Source: Nonomuraea sp. PA05 (lineage in GTDB: Bacteria; Actinomycetota; Actinomycetes; Streptosporangiales; Streptosporangiaceae). From it: a stretch of 64,000 nt of DNA. A program made the position numbers and the translations under genes. The stretch lies in assembly GCF_008086045.1 (NCBI RefSeq), contig NZ_VSEY01000031.1, positions 62,001 to 126,000 of the forward strand, read 5' to 3'. Numbering within the stretch: position 1 is the stretch's first letter; each line of letters begins with the position of its first letter. The notes below the pieces were generated by a model. It made no database searches. It was given only the letters and a program-made list of their open reading frames with translations, and had not been told where the DNA came from. Positions 33,390 through 44,600 of this stretch are shown here, one piece after another.

Positions 33390-35639
33390 TCAGATGCGGG
33401 TCAGCAGGACGTTGCCGTCGCCCGCCTTCCTGACCACGACGACCGCGTACAGCCCGGTCACCTTCGGGTCGCCGATGGTGACGCGTTCCAGCTTGTTCGG
33501 GCCCCCACTGGCGGACTTGCGGGCGGCCGAGCGGGGCAGGCCCCACGCGGCCGGGTCCGGGGCCATCACGAAGAGGTCGAGGTCCTGGCCGTCGCGCGGG
33601 ACGACGGTGATCGTGGCGGGCACGCCCTGCTCGATCCACGTGGTGCGCACCTCGGTCAGGCGGCCAGCGGCGATGGGGAACTCCTGCGGCGTGCCGGCCT
33701 CCAGGTTGCCCGCGGCCGCCTCGGTGACCTCCATCGCGTACTCCTGGTAGTCGGTGCCGGAGGTGACCGCGTTCACGAACCAGTTGCGGGTGGCGGGGCT
33801 GGGCTGGACGGCGACGAAGTCCGTGCTGGTGGCGGTCCAGTCGGCGCTTCTGACGGCGTCGCCGCCCGCGTTGGGGGCCGTGGCCAGGTCGACGTCCGCC
33901 CCGTCCGGGACGGTGACCGCGGCCACCACGTGCCACCGGCCGGGCGTGGTGACGAAGGCCGTTCTGAGCGGGACGTTGGCGGGGCGGCGCACCGGGTGCC
34001 TGTCGGTCAGGTTCTCGACGTGGTCGGTGTTGATGGCGTTCTGGAACATCGCCCCCTGCGTGAGGTCGGAGTGCTGGGCGCCCAGGGTGCTCAGGAAGTG
34101 GTCGAGGTCGCGGGCGGCCACCTTGCCGAACGCGTCCACGATGGCCTCGGGGCCGAGGATACCCAGGTCCCAGTACGGCTCGTCGCGCGGACCCGAGTCG
34201 GCCAGATCGAGCAGCACGCCCGCCACCCGGCCCTCGGTCTTGCCCGCGTCCGGGCCCGTCGGCCAGCCGTCGCTGTACCAGCGCGGGCCCTCCAGGTCCA
34301 GCGCGGAGGTGGCCCACCGGTAGTGCGTCTCGCCGTAGGTCTGGACGGCGACCCAGTCGGCCCAGCCCTCCTTCCACGCGCACAGCGTGCTGTTCATCGG
34401 CGTCGTCATGTAGTGCTTGCCGCAGGCGGTGCCGTCCGACGGCATCGCGCCGTAGGTGTAGTCCATGATGAAGTGCCCCAGCTCGTGGGGGACCGTCATC
34501 TTCTCCAGGTGCTCCGACGCGTCCAGATTGATCTGGAAGCGGCCCCGGCAGTCGGTGCCTGCGCCCGCGCAGTAGTACGACCTGGACAGGACCTTGTCCG
34601 GAGCCCAGATGAGGGTCGCGGACTGGCAGTTCTGCTCCCCCGGCTTCCAGCAGTCGTCGGCCGGTTCGTTCAGCCAGCCGGTGTAGGCCTTCCAAGTGTC
34701 GTAGGCGGCGGAGTGCAGCCGGAACGCCCCCTCCATCGGGTGGCCGCTCGTGCTGCGGTAGTCGATGACGGTGGTGGAGGTGCCGGGGGCCACGTCCGGT
34801 GTCGGCGTGCCGGCGTCGGTGTAGATGTCGTCGGCCTTCTCCGAGAAGCCCACGCTCCAGTACAGGTTGACGGGGCTGACCTCGATGACGACGTCCTGGC
34901 CTGTGCCGTCCTCCTCGGTGCCGGGGAAGCACAGCCGGTAGCCGCCGGACGCGTCGGTTTCCGTCCAGCCGAGCTTGAGGCGGCCGTTCGTGTCGGTGTC
35001 GAACGCGTCCACCTCCGCCATCGGCACGCCGCCGATGGACCCGTCCGTCCTGGCGTAGGTGACGCGTCCCTGCACGCACGTGTCGCCCGCCGCCGAGGTC
35101 GCCGCCGAGGTCGCCGCCGACCGTTCCGTACGGCGCGCGCGGCTCTCCCGCGGCATGCCGAACGCCGACGACTTCGCGCCGACGGTGACGTAGGCGAGCC
35201 CGTCGGAGCTGGGCCCCGGCCGTCCGTCGCGGGCCTGGACGCGGATCGAGGCCGGGCCGGGCGTGACCGCCGCGACGAGGCCCTCGTACCGGATGGGCCG
35301 GTTCGCGCGGGCCCGCAGGGTGCGGGTGGCGCGGTCCACCGGGCTGCGGCCGATCGTCGCGGCGGCGCGGGTGAGCCCGGCGGGCGGGGTCGCCCACCGC
35401 AGGGTCTCCGGCAGCTCGATGATCGTGGTGGCGTCGGGTATGTCGTGTTTCGGGGTTATCTCGACCGTGAGTTTCGCGGTCTGCCCGACGGCGGGGGCGC
35501 GGTCCAGCGAGACGTTGACGCTGAAGCAGTCGCCCGGGTCGCACGAGGTGGTGGCGGCGGCGGGCACGCCGGCGGCCGTGGTGAGGCCCACGGCCGCCAG
35601 CGTGCCCGCCAGGATGGTCGCCAGCGGTCGGCGTGACAT
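33390..35639 (-). CDS. Secreted zinc metalloprotease-like protein
   Basis: The 749-residue protein has a signal peptide (TILAGTLAAVGLTTAAGVPAAAT), an N-terminal beta domain, a CarboxypepD-like domain with two Cys (CVQGRV...GGYRLCFPG, about 190-240), and a catalytic region with HELGH at 385-389 and a downstream EGWADW whose Glu424 could be the third zinc ligand. The C-terminal part is beta-rich (pre-peptidase-like, PNAGGDAVRSADWT and DGQDLDLFVMAP). I chose the ATG at 35639, eight bases after AGGAG; the ATG at 35645 is too close to that site. It follows the RTX gene by 15 bases and is surely cotranscribed, so it may process the RTX protein. Confidence 0.85.
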   Translation of the reverse strand: MSRRPLATILAGTLAAVGLTTAAGVPAAATTSCDPGDCFSVNVSLDRAPAVGQTAKLTVEITPKHDIPDATTIIELPETLRWATPPAGLTRAAATIGRSPVDRATRTLRARANRPIRYEGLVAAVTPGPASIRVQARDGRPGPSSDGLAYVTVGAKSSAFGMPRESRARRTERSAATSAATSAAGDTCVQGRVTYARTDGSIGGVPMAEVDAFDTDTNGRLKLGWTETDASGGYRLCFPGTEEDGTGQDVVIEVSPVNLYWSVGFSEKADDIYTDAGTPTPDVAPGTSTTVIDYRSTSGHPMEGAFRLHSAAYDTWKAYTGWLNEPADDCWKPGEQNCQSATLIWAPDKVLSRSYYCAGAGTDCRGRFQINLDASEHLEKMTVPHELGHFIMDYTYGAMPSDGTACGKHYMTTPMNSTLCAWKEGWADWVAVQTYGETHYRWATSALDLEGPRWYSDGWPTGPDAGKTEGRVAGVLLDLADSGPRDEPYWDLGILGPEAIVDAFGKVAARDLDHFLSTLGAQHSDLTQGAMFQNAINTDHVENLTDRHPVRRPANVPLRTAFVTTPGRWHVVAAVTVPDGADVDLATAPNAGGDAVRSADWTATSTDFVAVQPSPATRNWFVNAVTSGTDYQEYAMEVTEAAAGNLEAGTPQEFPIAAGRLTEVRTTWIEQGVPATITVVPRDGQDLDLFVMAPDPAAWGLPRSAARKSASGGPNKLERVTIGDPKVTGLYAVVVVRKAGDGNVLLTRI

Positions 35640-35654
35640 CGGCATGTCTCCTGA

Positions 35655-38600
35655 TCAGCCCGCGCAGGCCACGGGCGAGTCGAAATGTCCGGGTGAGGTG
35701 GGGTAGGGCGAGCCGCTGTCGCCCGGGGGAACGGCCACCTCACGCGAGCCCGACGGGTCGCCCGCGCTCCGGCCCGCGCCCGCGCCCCAGGCCACCTTGG
35801 CCAGGAAGTCGAGCATCGCCGGGGAGTGCTGGCGGACGATGTTGTGCCCGCCGTTGGCCGGGCCGCAGTGGGTGTAGAGGTTGAAGTTGCCGTTCCAGTC
35901 GATCATCTTGTCGCCCGGGTTCGGGCCGTTGGCCGTGCGGTCGCCCTGCAGCACGTCGCGGTCCGCGCCGCCGTACTGCCAGTCCACGCCCTGGTGGTGC
36001 TGGTCGTCGGCGGTGGCGGCGTTGTCCTTGCCGGTCATGCGGAACCACGCGCACGGGTCCACCACCGTGGTCAGCTCGCCGTCCGGCTTCTTGCCGGGGG
36101 CGCACGAGCCCGGGTACGAGCCGCGCGGGTTGTAGTCGAGCAGGTCCGCGCCGGCCCCGCCGAAGACGTGGTCCACGAAACGGTCGCCGGAGCCGCGGGC
36201 CGCCGGGTCGAACGCCCCGCCGCTGAGACAGTCCGGGGTGGCCGCGTCCAGGACGGGGTCGCAGCCCTTGCCGCCCCAGATCACGTCCGCGCCGTCGCCG
36301 CCGAACACCTCGTCGCCGCCGCTGTCGCCGTTGACCAGGTCGTCGCCCGCGCCGCCGTGGATGCTGTCCCTGCCGGGGCCGCCGCGCATCCGGTCGTCCC
36401 CGCCCTTGGCGAAACCGTCGTGCGGCAGGGCGGCGCTCACCCAGGCGTCGCCGTCCGCGTCGTGCAGCAGGTCCGTACGGCGGTCGTACGTGCCCGCCTG
36501 GAAGCCCCTGTAGGTCTCCTTCGGCGGGGCGTTGAGGCTGACGGTGAAGCCGAGCCGCTGGGCATCGGCGGCGTCGATGCGCTCGCTGACCACGCCGCCG
36601 CGGTCGCCGAGCATGGCGTCCTCGCCGGCGCCGCCGTTCAGCTCGTCGTCGCCCAGCTCGCCGAACAGGTCGTCGTCGCCCGCGCCGCCGTCCAGCTCGT
36701 CGTCGCCGTCCTGGCCCCACAGGCCGTCGTCGCCCTCGTCGCCGAACAGGTGGTCGGCGCCGTAGGAGCCGGTCGGCTCGCAGGTGGGCTGGGCCTGGGT
36801 GCAGAACCTGGTCGAGCCGCCGCCCGGCGTTGACGGGTCGTGGCTGCGTACGCGGGTAGCGTCGGCGGGTGCCTGGCCTGCGGGGTAGCGCTCGGTGTAG
36901 ATCTTCTCGGTGTTGCCTGTCATGGTGCGGACGAGGGAGCCGTTGTCGCCGAGGAGGACGTCGGCGGCGCCGTTGCCCTCGATGGCGTCGGACTCGTCGT
37001 CGGCGGACTGCTTCGAGGAGCCGCCGATCAGGTCGTCCTGGCCTGGGGTGTTGTCGCCTTCCAGGTCTTCCGGGCCGCCGGCCTCTCCCCTCCAGCCCGG
37101 GTCGGTGAATGGGTGGGTCGGGGTTCTGGTGGAGTTCGCCGACAGGGGGAGGTCGCCGCGGATCTGGTCCGCGCCCGGGCCGCCTTCGGCGTAGTCGCCG
37201 TGGCCGCCGCCGGAGATGTGGTCGTCGCCGTTCTGACCCCAGAGGACGTCCACGCCGGAGCCGCCCGAGATGTGGTCGTCGCCCGGGTCGGTGGGGAGGA
37301 GGGTGATGGCTCGGGGGGTCATGGGGGTGTTCGTCGAGCCTTGGCGGAGGGTGGCTCGGGTGGGGGTGCCTGTCAGGGTGATCAGAGCGTTGTCGCCCGC
37401 GATCGCGTCGTCGCCGGGGCCGCCGTAGAGGGCGTCCGGGGTGCCGGGGGTGTCGTCGGTACGGGTGTTCTCGGCCGCGGTGGTGTCGGCCGCGGTGGTG
37501 TGGGTGCCGCCCACCAGGTCGTCGTTGCCGTGGTCGCCTTCGAGCCAGTCCACGCCCGCGCCGCCCTCGGCGTAGTCGTGGTCCGCCTGGCCGCGCAGCC
37601 GGTCGTGGCCCGCCTGACCGAAGAGGGCGTCGTTGCCCGCGCCGCCGTCGGCCACGTCGGGGCCGGAGCCGCCGGCGAGCAGCTTCACCTGGTGGGTGGC
37701 CGTCTGGCCTGGTCGTGCGGCGACCTGCGTCGCCGGGTCGGACCCGGAGGGGGACGGGGTGGCGGTGCTCAGGATCGCGTTGTCACCGGCGATCACATCG
37801 GGCCCCTCACCACCCAGCAGCGTGTCACCCCCGTCGGGGTGCGGCCCCGCGGCACCTCCAACGAGCTCGTCCTCGCCTGCCCCGCCAAGCACCCGGTCGC
37901 CGCCGACGCCACCCTCCAGGTGGTCGTCGCCCGCGTCGCCGTGCACCTCGTCGGCGCCGATGCCGCCGAAGGCCGTGTCCGGGCCGTCGCCGCCGTGGAG
38001 GGTGTCGGCGGCGCCGGCGTCCTGCGGGGTGCCGTCGAGGTCGAACGGGCCGCCGGCGTCGCCGTTGTCGCCGATCAGCTTGTCCGCTCCCGCGTCGCCG
38101 TACAGGGCGTCGCCCTGGTCGTCCTTGCCTGCCGTGCGGGTGCCGCCGATGATCAGGTCGTCGCCGTCGCCGCCGAAGGCGCTGTCCTGGCCCGGCTCGC
38201 CCGCGACCGTGTCGTCGTGGGCGCCGCCGTACAGGGTGTCGTCGCCCGGGCCGCCGGTCACCTCGTCGGCGCCGTCGTCGCCGAGTGCCGTGTCGGCGCC
38301 TGAGCCGCCCGCCACCTGGTCGTCGCCCGAGCCGCCGGAAAGGCGGTCGTCGCCGCGTTCGCCGCAGACGCGGTCCTGGCCGCCGCCGGCCTCGACGCGG
38401 TCCGCGCCGCCGCCCGCCGACACGGTCTCCTCGCCCGCGCCGCCGATGACGAGGTCGCGGCCGTCGGCGTCGCCGTCGTGCTCCTCGCACGGTTCGTCGC
38501 GGCGGCGGTCGCCGAAGACGGTCGCGCCGCCGTCGCCGCCGACGATGTGGTCGTGGCCGTCGCCGCCGGACAGCCGCTTGGCCGAGGGCTGGACGCCCGC

Positions 38601-41600
38601 GGGGAGCGGGAGGTGGCGTACCTGCCTGGCGGGGCCGAAGTCGTCGCGGCCCTGGGCCTCGCCGACGTCGGACGGCTCGGCGATCACCCAGTCGTCGCCC
38701 GGGCCGCCGGAGATGTCGTCCTTGCCGTGGCCGCCGGCGAGCACGTCGTCTCCGCCGCCGCCGACGATCGAGGTGGTCTCGCCGGGGGCCGAGTGGCCGG
38801 CGACCAGGTCGGCGGCCTTGCCGCCGTACACCTCGTCGGCGCCCGCGCCGGTGTCGACGTAGTTCGGGCCCTCGTCGTCGGGGCCCGCTTCGTCGCGGCC
38901 GAACTTCTCCTGGGGGCCGGTGTGGATCTCGTCGGCCGCTGAGCCCCCGGTCAGGGTGTCGGCGCCGGGGCCGCCGACCAGGAGGCTCGGCTGCGCGCGG
39001 AAGCGGGGTGAGGGGTCGGTGGCCGCCAGGGGGCTGTCGGAGGCGACGGCGATGGTGTCGTCGCCGCCGTTGCCCCACAGCCGGTTCGCGCCGAGCCCGG
39101 CCGCGATGCGGTCGGCGCCGTCGTCCGCGCCGTCAGCGGGCGCACCAGGCAGCCCGTTGCCGGAGCCCCCGGCGGGCGCGTCGCCGGAGTCCTCGGCAGG
39201 CGCGCCAGGCAGCCCGGCGTCGGGCCAGTCGGCGACCTCGACGTCGCCGACCTTGCGGGTGGCGGGGGTCAGCCGGCCGTCTCCGGCCGCCCAGCCGCCC
39301 GCGCCGCCCAAGGTGAGGTAGTCATCGCCGGGCCCGCCCGCCACCACGGCGGCGGCCCCGTCGTACGCGTCGCCGCTGGTGATCTGGTCGTCGCCCTTAC
39401 CGCCGTCGACCACGTTACGACCGGCCCCGGCCATGATCAGGTCATCGCCGTCACCCCCGAACGCCACCACCGTCCGGCTGAACGGGTGCGGCCCGGCGGT
39501 GTCGTCGCCGTACCCCTGGAAGACCAGCCGCAGCGCCCCCTTGGCGCCGCGCCCGTCGGCCAGCACCCGATCCAGGCCCGCGGCGCGGTGCTCCTCGCGC
39601 ACGCCCAGGGCGCTGACGACGAAGCCCTCGTCGGCGGGAAGCTGGCTGACGGTCCACTGCTCGGGTTCGTCGCCGGGCTTGGCGGTGCTGCCGCCTCTGG
39701 CCTTGCGCATGGCGCCGACGTGCAGGACGAGGGCGTCGCCGTCGACGGTCGCGAGTTTCGGCGGGTCCTCGTCGCACTTGGGTCTGGCCGAGAAGTCGAG
39801 CAGTTTGGCCTCGACGATCGTCCAGTCGAAGCGTTTCTTGAAGATGGAGATGCCGACCTCGACCCACGCCTTCAGGTACACCTTCAGCTCCCCGTCCACG
39901 GAGAACAGGCACAGCGGGTTGCGCAGCAGGACGCCGGCGAACTCGTGGAACCTGAACTTGCCGTCGTTGGTGGGGTCGAGCCAGTTCATCGCGACGGTGA
40001 GGAAGATGCCTCCGCTGACGCCCGCCTTGACCAGGACGACGTCCACGGCCGCGCCGGCTTCCAGCCGCCCGGTCAGGGTGATGGCCGGGAGGGGTTTGCC
40101 CTGGTCGTCGGTGGTCTTCAGGTAGAGGCTGTCGAGCACCTGGAGGTCGAGCCTGCGCTGTTCGATGGCCTTGCGGATGCCGTAGGTGTCGAAGCCTGCC
40201 CTGATGTGCGCCTCGATGCCGGCGGTGCCGGAGATGACGACCATGATGGGCGGCGGCGACCAGACGGGGCCGAAGGACTGGCTGTAGGAGAAGCCGAGGC
40301 GCAGCGGCCCGGAGTCGAAGGCGACGAGTTCCACGTCCTTGCCCATCAGCAGGCTGAAGATCGACCGCCCGGCGTTCTGCAGCACAGGGAAGCTGAAGCC
40401 TGCCTTGGCGGAGTGTTCCATGGGGCCCTGAGCGGCGGCGCTCTTCGCGCACGACGAGGCGCCCTGGTCGAGCGCCGCGAACAGGTCGTCCGTGGCGGGC
40501 GCCACGTCCTTGATCAGCGAGTCGGCCACGTCGGGCGAGTTCTCGGTGTTCAGCGCGCGGTCGCCGGCCACGGTGAAGCTGCCGATGGGGACGTGCAGCT
40601 CGCCCTGGCAGTCGGGCAGCGCCGTGACGAGCCTGCCGACCTCGATCATCCGCTCGATGAACTTGGTGGTGCCGCCGCCGGCGACCGTGTTGTACTTCTT
40701 GGCGATCGTCATCAGGTTGACCTCGCCGCCGCCCGCGGCCTTGCTGAGGTCCGACAGGACGGGGATGGGCGCGTAGAGCTGGTCGATGACCGGCTTGACG
40801 GGGTCTGTGATCTTCTTGACCTGGGTCACCACCGGGCCGAGGACGCTGCGGAAGAAGTCGCCCGCCTCCAGGTTCACGTTGTTGAAGGCGATGTCGAGGT
40901 TCGCCGGGTCGGGTGAGCCGCCCTTGGTGAGGTCCCAGTCGAGGTCGAAGTCGCCGAACAGGCCGGGGAACATCGCCGACCCGGCCGTCACCTGGAAGCG
41001 CCAGTCCACCGCCACCTTGGCGTGCAGGGAGGTCTCCACCAGGTCGGCGGCGTCGGCGAGCTGGTGCAGGCCGATCCGGCCGACGGGCTTGAGCCCGATG
41101 GTGAACGCGCCCGCGAACAGGTCGGGGGCGTTCTGCTCGCGGTTCTTCAGCCGCACGTCGAGGATGGCCAGCCTGGCGTTGATCTCGTCGGGCAGCGAGA
41201 CGTTCACGCCGACGGTGGCGCGCGGGCGGTTGGCCTCACCGGCGTCGAGGTAGAAGCCGCTGGTCCGGTCCAGGCCGGCCATGACCTCGGCGTGCCAGCC
41301 GAGCTCGGCGCGCACGCCCTTGCCGGCGCCCTGCCGCAGCGCGAGGCCGGGGACGCCGATGTCGAGCGGCCGTTCCACTCCGAGGCAGTCCTTGACGCAG
41401 CCCTGCTGGGGATCGACGTCGCCCTTGCCGACGCTGACCTTGAACGCGATGCCGGTCAGCTCGCCGCCCTTGGCCGCGTCGCACGCCTCGGGCTTGGCGG
41501 GGTCGGGGACGGGCGCCTGCACGCAGGTGATCACGGGTTGCGCGCCCGGCCCGACCTTGGGCGCCAGCTCGTCGTTGTACCACTGGCGCAGGTCGCCGCC

Positions 41601-44600
41601 GGTGGGCACCTTGCCGCCGTTCGGCAGCTTGCCGATCGCGGCCTTGATCTCCTGCCGCTTGGCGCCGACGAAGTCGGCCCCCTGCTGGAGGTCGGCGCCG
41701 ACCATGGGCAGCCTGCCCTGGTTGGACGCCATGCGCATGCCGGTCTCCAGTGTGGTCAGGTAGCGGTCGATGCCGTCGCCCAGGTTGGTCCAGTCCAGCT
41801 CCAGGCCGGGAGGCAGGGCGGAGAAGTCGAAGGAGGGCAGCTCCAGCCGGTTCACGTCGCCGGGCAGCTTCTTGGTCAGGTCGAACATCTCGGCCAGCGG
41901 GGCGGACCTGGGCAGCCGCAGGACGAGCGCGTGCTTGCCGTCCGCGGTGAGCGGGGCGCCGTTGAGGTAGGCGGGCAGCACGGCGCACAGCGCGAGGTCG
42001 GTGTCGTCGCGGTGCGGGTCCCTGTCGCAGGCGACGGGGTCGCTCGTCTCGTTCAGCGCCAGGTCGAGCCCGGCGAAGAACGCGCCGGCGGTGACGGCGT
42101 CCTGCTGCTCGCCGCCGTAGCGCAGGCTCACGCCGTAGCCGAGCCTGGCCTGCAGCGGGTCGTCGCCGTCCTTGCCGATGGCCAGCGGCAGCGGCCCGAC
42201 GTCGGCCTGGACGGAGCCGTCGAGCTGCGCCCTGGCCTGGAGGTCGAGGCCGGAGTCCGTCTCGATGAGCAGGTCGCGGGCCAGGTCGAAGTCCCGTTTG
42301 AGCGCGACGCGCAGGCCCAGCCGGATCTCGCCCTCGACGGCGGCGTCCAGCGTGGCGGAGCCCTTGGCGGCGACCAGGCCGCTCTCGCCGAAGGAGAACC
42401 GCAGCGGCTCCTGCACGGCCGCCTTCTTGTCGTAGGCCAGCGCCAGCCGCAGCGCGCCGTCCTCGTAACCGATGCGCACCTGGCCGCCCAGCGCCTTGTT
42501 CAGCTCAGCGACCAGCGCCTGCACGGTGTCGGGCGGGGCGGCGGTCAGGCGGTCGATCGCGTCCCGCAGCGGCGAGCGCAGCGCGTAGGCGGCGCCCGCC
42601 TCGGGGACGGACCCGCCGAACTTCTCGGTGAAGGACAGCGTGTGCTCGCCGCACGCGGTCGCGACGGTCAGCACGCGGGTGCCGACGGCGACGCGGCGGC
42701 CGAGGTGCGCCTGCGTGAACGTCCTGGAGGGGTCGGTGAGGTAGGCGTTGTCGTTGCCGCAGGCGCCGTCGCCGTAGACGACGCCGGGGCCCGCGCCCAT
42801 CTCCTCGGCGGCGACCAGGTCGGACAGGGAGCGGCCGAGCAGCGGCAGCTTGGTGTTCATCACCTCGCCGCCGCCTTCGACGCGGTCGAGGTACGTGGCC
42901 ACCGCGCCGAGCGACTTGACCAGGGCGCCGAACAGCGCCTGCGGGTTGCCGGGGTCGAAGGCGAAGTCCTTGACCTTGCCGATCTGGTCGAAGCCGCGCA
43001 GGTGCACGGTGCCGGGCTCGCTGATGTCCGGCATCTCGATCTCGCCGGAGACCTTGCCGCCGAAGAAGTCGGCCAGGCCGGGCACGCCGAGGGTGAGCCG
43101 GGCGCGGGCACTCGCGTCCACCTGGGAGGTCAGGACGTCGCCCGGCTTGCTCGCCAGCCGTTCGAACAGGCGGGTCAGCGGCACGTCGCCGAGGTCCTTG
43201 AGGCCGACCTTGACCAGGTCGCCGCCGTCACCGCTGCCCATGGTGAGGTCGCCGGTGATCTGGACGCCGAGGTAGCCGGCGACGGCGTTGACGTTCACCG
43301 GGGAGAGCACCGAGACGCGGGCGCCGAACAGGTCGCGGCCGGTGCGCAGCATGATCCGGTCGGCGGCTCTGGGCAGCTCGTTCACCACGGTGGCGCTGCC
43401 GTCGGCGTTGGCATGCCGGTACGGGCACGCCTTGCCCTGCCCGTCCGGCCGCTGCGCGCACCCCTGTCCCGTCACCGGGTCGCTGAGGTCGAGCACGACG
43501 GTGGCCGAGGCGTGGTAGCCGCGCATGACCCCGGCCAGCGCGGCGGTGGCGTTGGCCCGGTCGAGCCCCGCGGCGTCCTTGAAGGCGCCGCCGAAGGAGA
43601 CCTGCCCGATCATCGGGTCGCTCGCGGAGATCCGGTACGGCGCGCCCGCGGCGGGCACTCCCCCGCGCCAGCCGTCGTCGGCGAGGGTGACGGTGTCGGC
43701 GGTGTTGTCCGCCACGATGCCGCTGGAGGCGCCCGCGGTGACGGTCCGCCCGGTGAACTGTCCTGGCGTCCACTTCTGGCCGGTGTGCTTGAGCGTCTTG
43801 GCCGTGTACGTGACGCCCGCGCCGGTCCCGCCGGTGGTCTGGCCCGCGGGGTTGAGCGGCTCGGGGGCCGGGTTGACGGTCCGGTCCACCACGAGGGTGA
43901 AGGCGATCTTCTTGGCCGCGTCGTCGTAGCCGGCGTCGGCGACCTTGATGATCGCGCCGCCGGGCAGGCCGCGCGCCTGGCCGAGCGCGGCGAACAGGTC
44001 CTGGACGGAGGTGAAGGTGGGCTGCCCGGTGTTCCTGTCGACGCTGGCGGCGGCGAAGGCGTGGATGGCCTCGGACACCTGCACGGCATCGGCCAGGGAG
44101 CCGCGCATGAACGGCAGGTCGAGGTCGCCTTGCCCGTCCCAGCGGGCGCGCTGGGCGGCGGTGACGGCGTTGGCCAGGTGGGTCAGGCCGTCGAGCAGGT
44201 CCTTGGGCGTGAGCGTCTGGAAGCGGTTCAGCCGGTCCAGGTCGGCCTGGGTGACGCTCACGGCCGGCCCGCCGGTCGCCAGGTCGGGCCAGCTCACGTC
44301 GATGGCCGCGGTCGCCCCTTCTACCTGGGCGCCGGCGAACGGCTGCGCGGTGACCCGCAGCTTGGCGGTCGCCGAGCCCTTGCGGGTGAAGCCGAACAGA
44401 CCCTCCGAGCCCAGCTCGCTCAGGTCGAGCCTGCCGTTGCCGTCCGGGTCGGCGGCGGTGGCGGCGAACTCGGCGGCGAAGGAGAGCGCCGAGTCCGGCG
44501 ACAGGTCCACGCCGAGGATGCCGAACGCGGCGGCGGGCTTGGCCCCGGCGGCCAGCCTCCCTTCGGCCCGCACCGTCACGGCCGCGTCCTTGCCGAGCCA

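Noticed and set aside
35950..39470. Regularly spaced repeats that could suggest a CRISPR array or satellite DNA
   Set aside because: The repeats are degenerate, 27 bases long, in phase with the reading frame and encode GGxGxD nonapeptides; there are no unique spacers.
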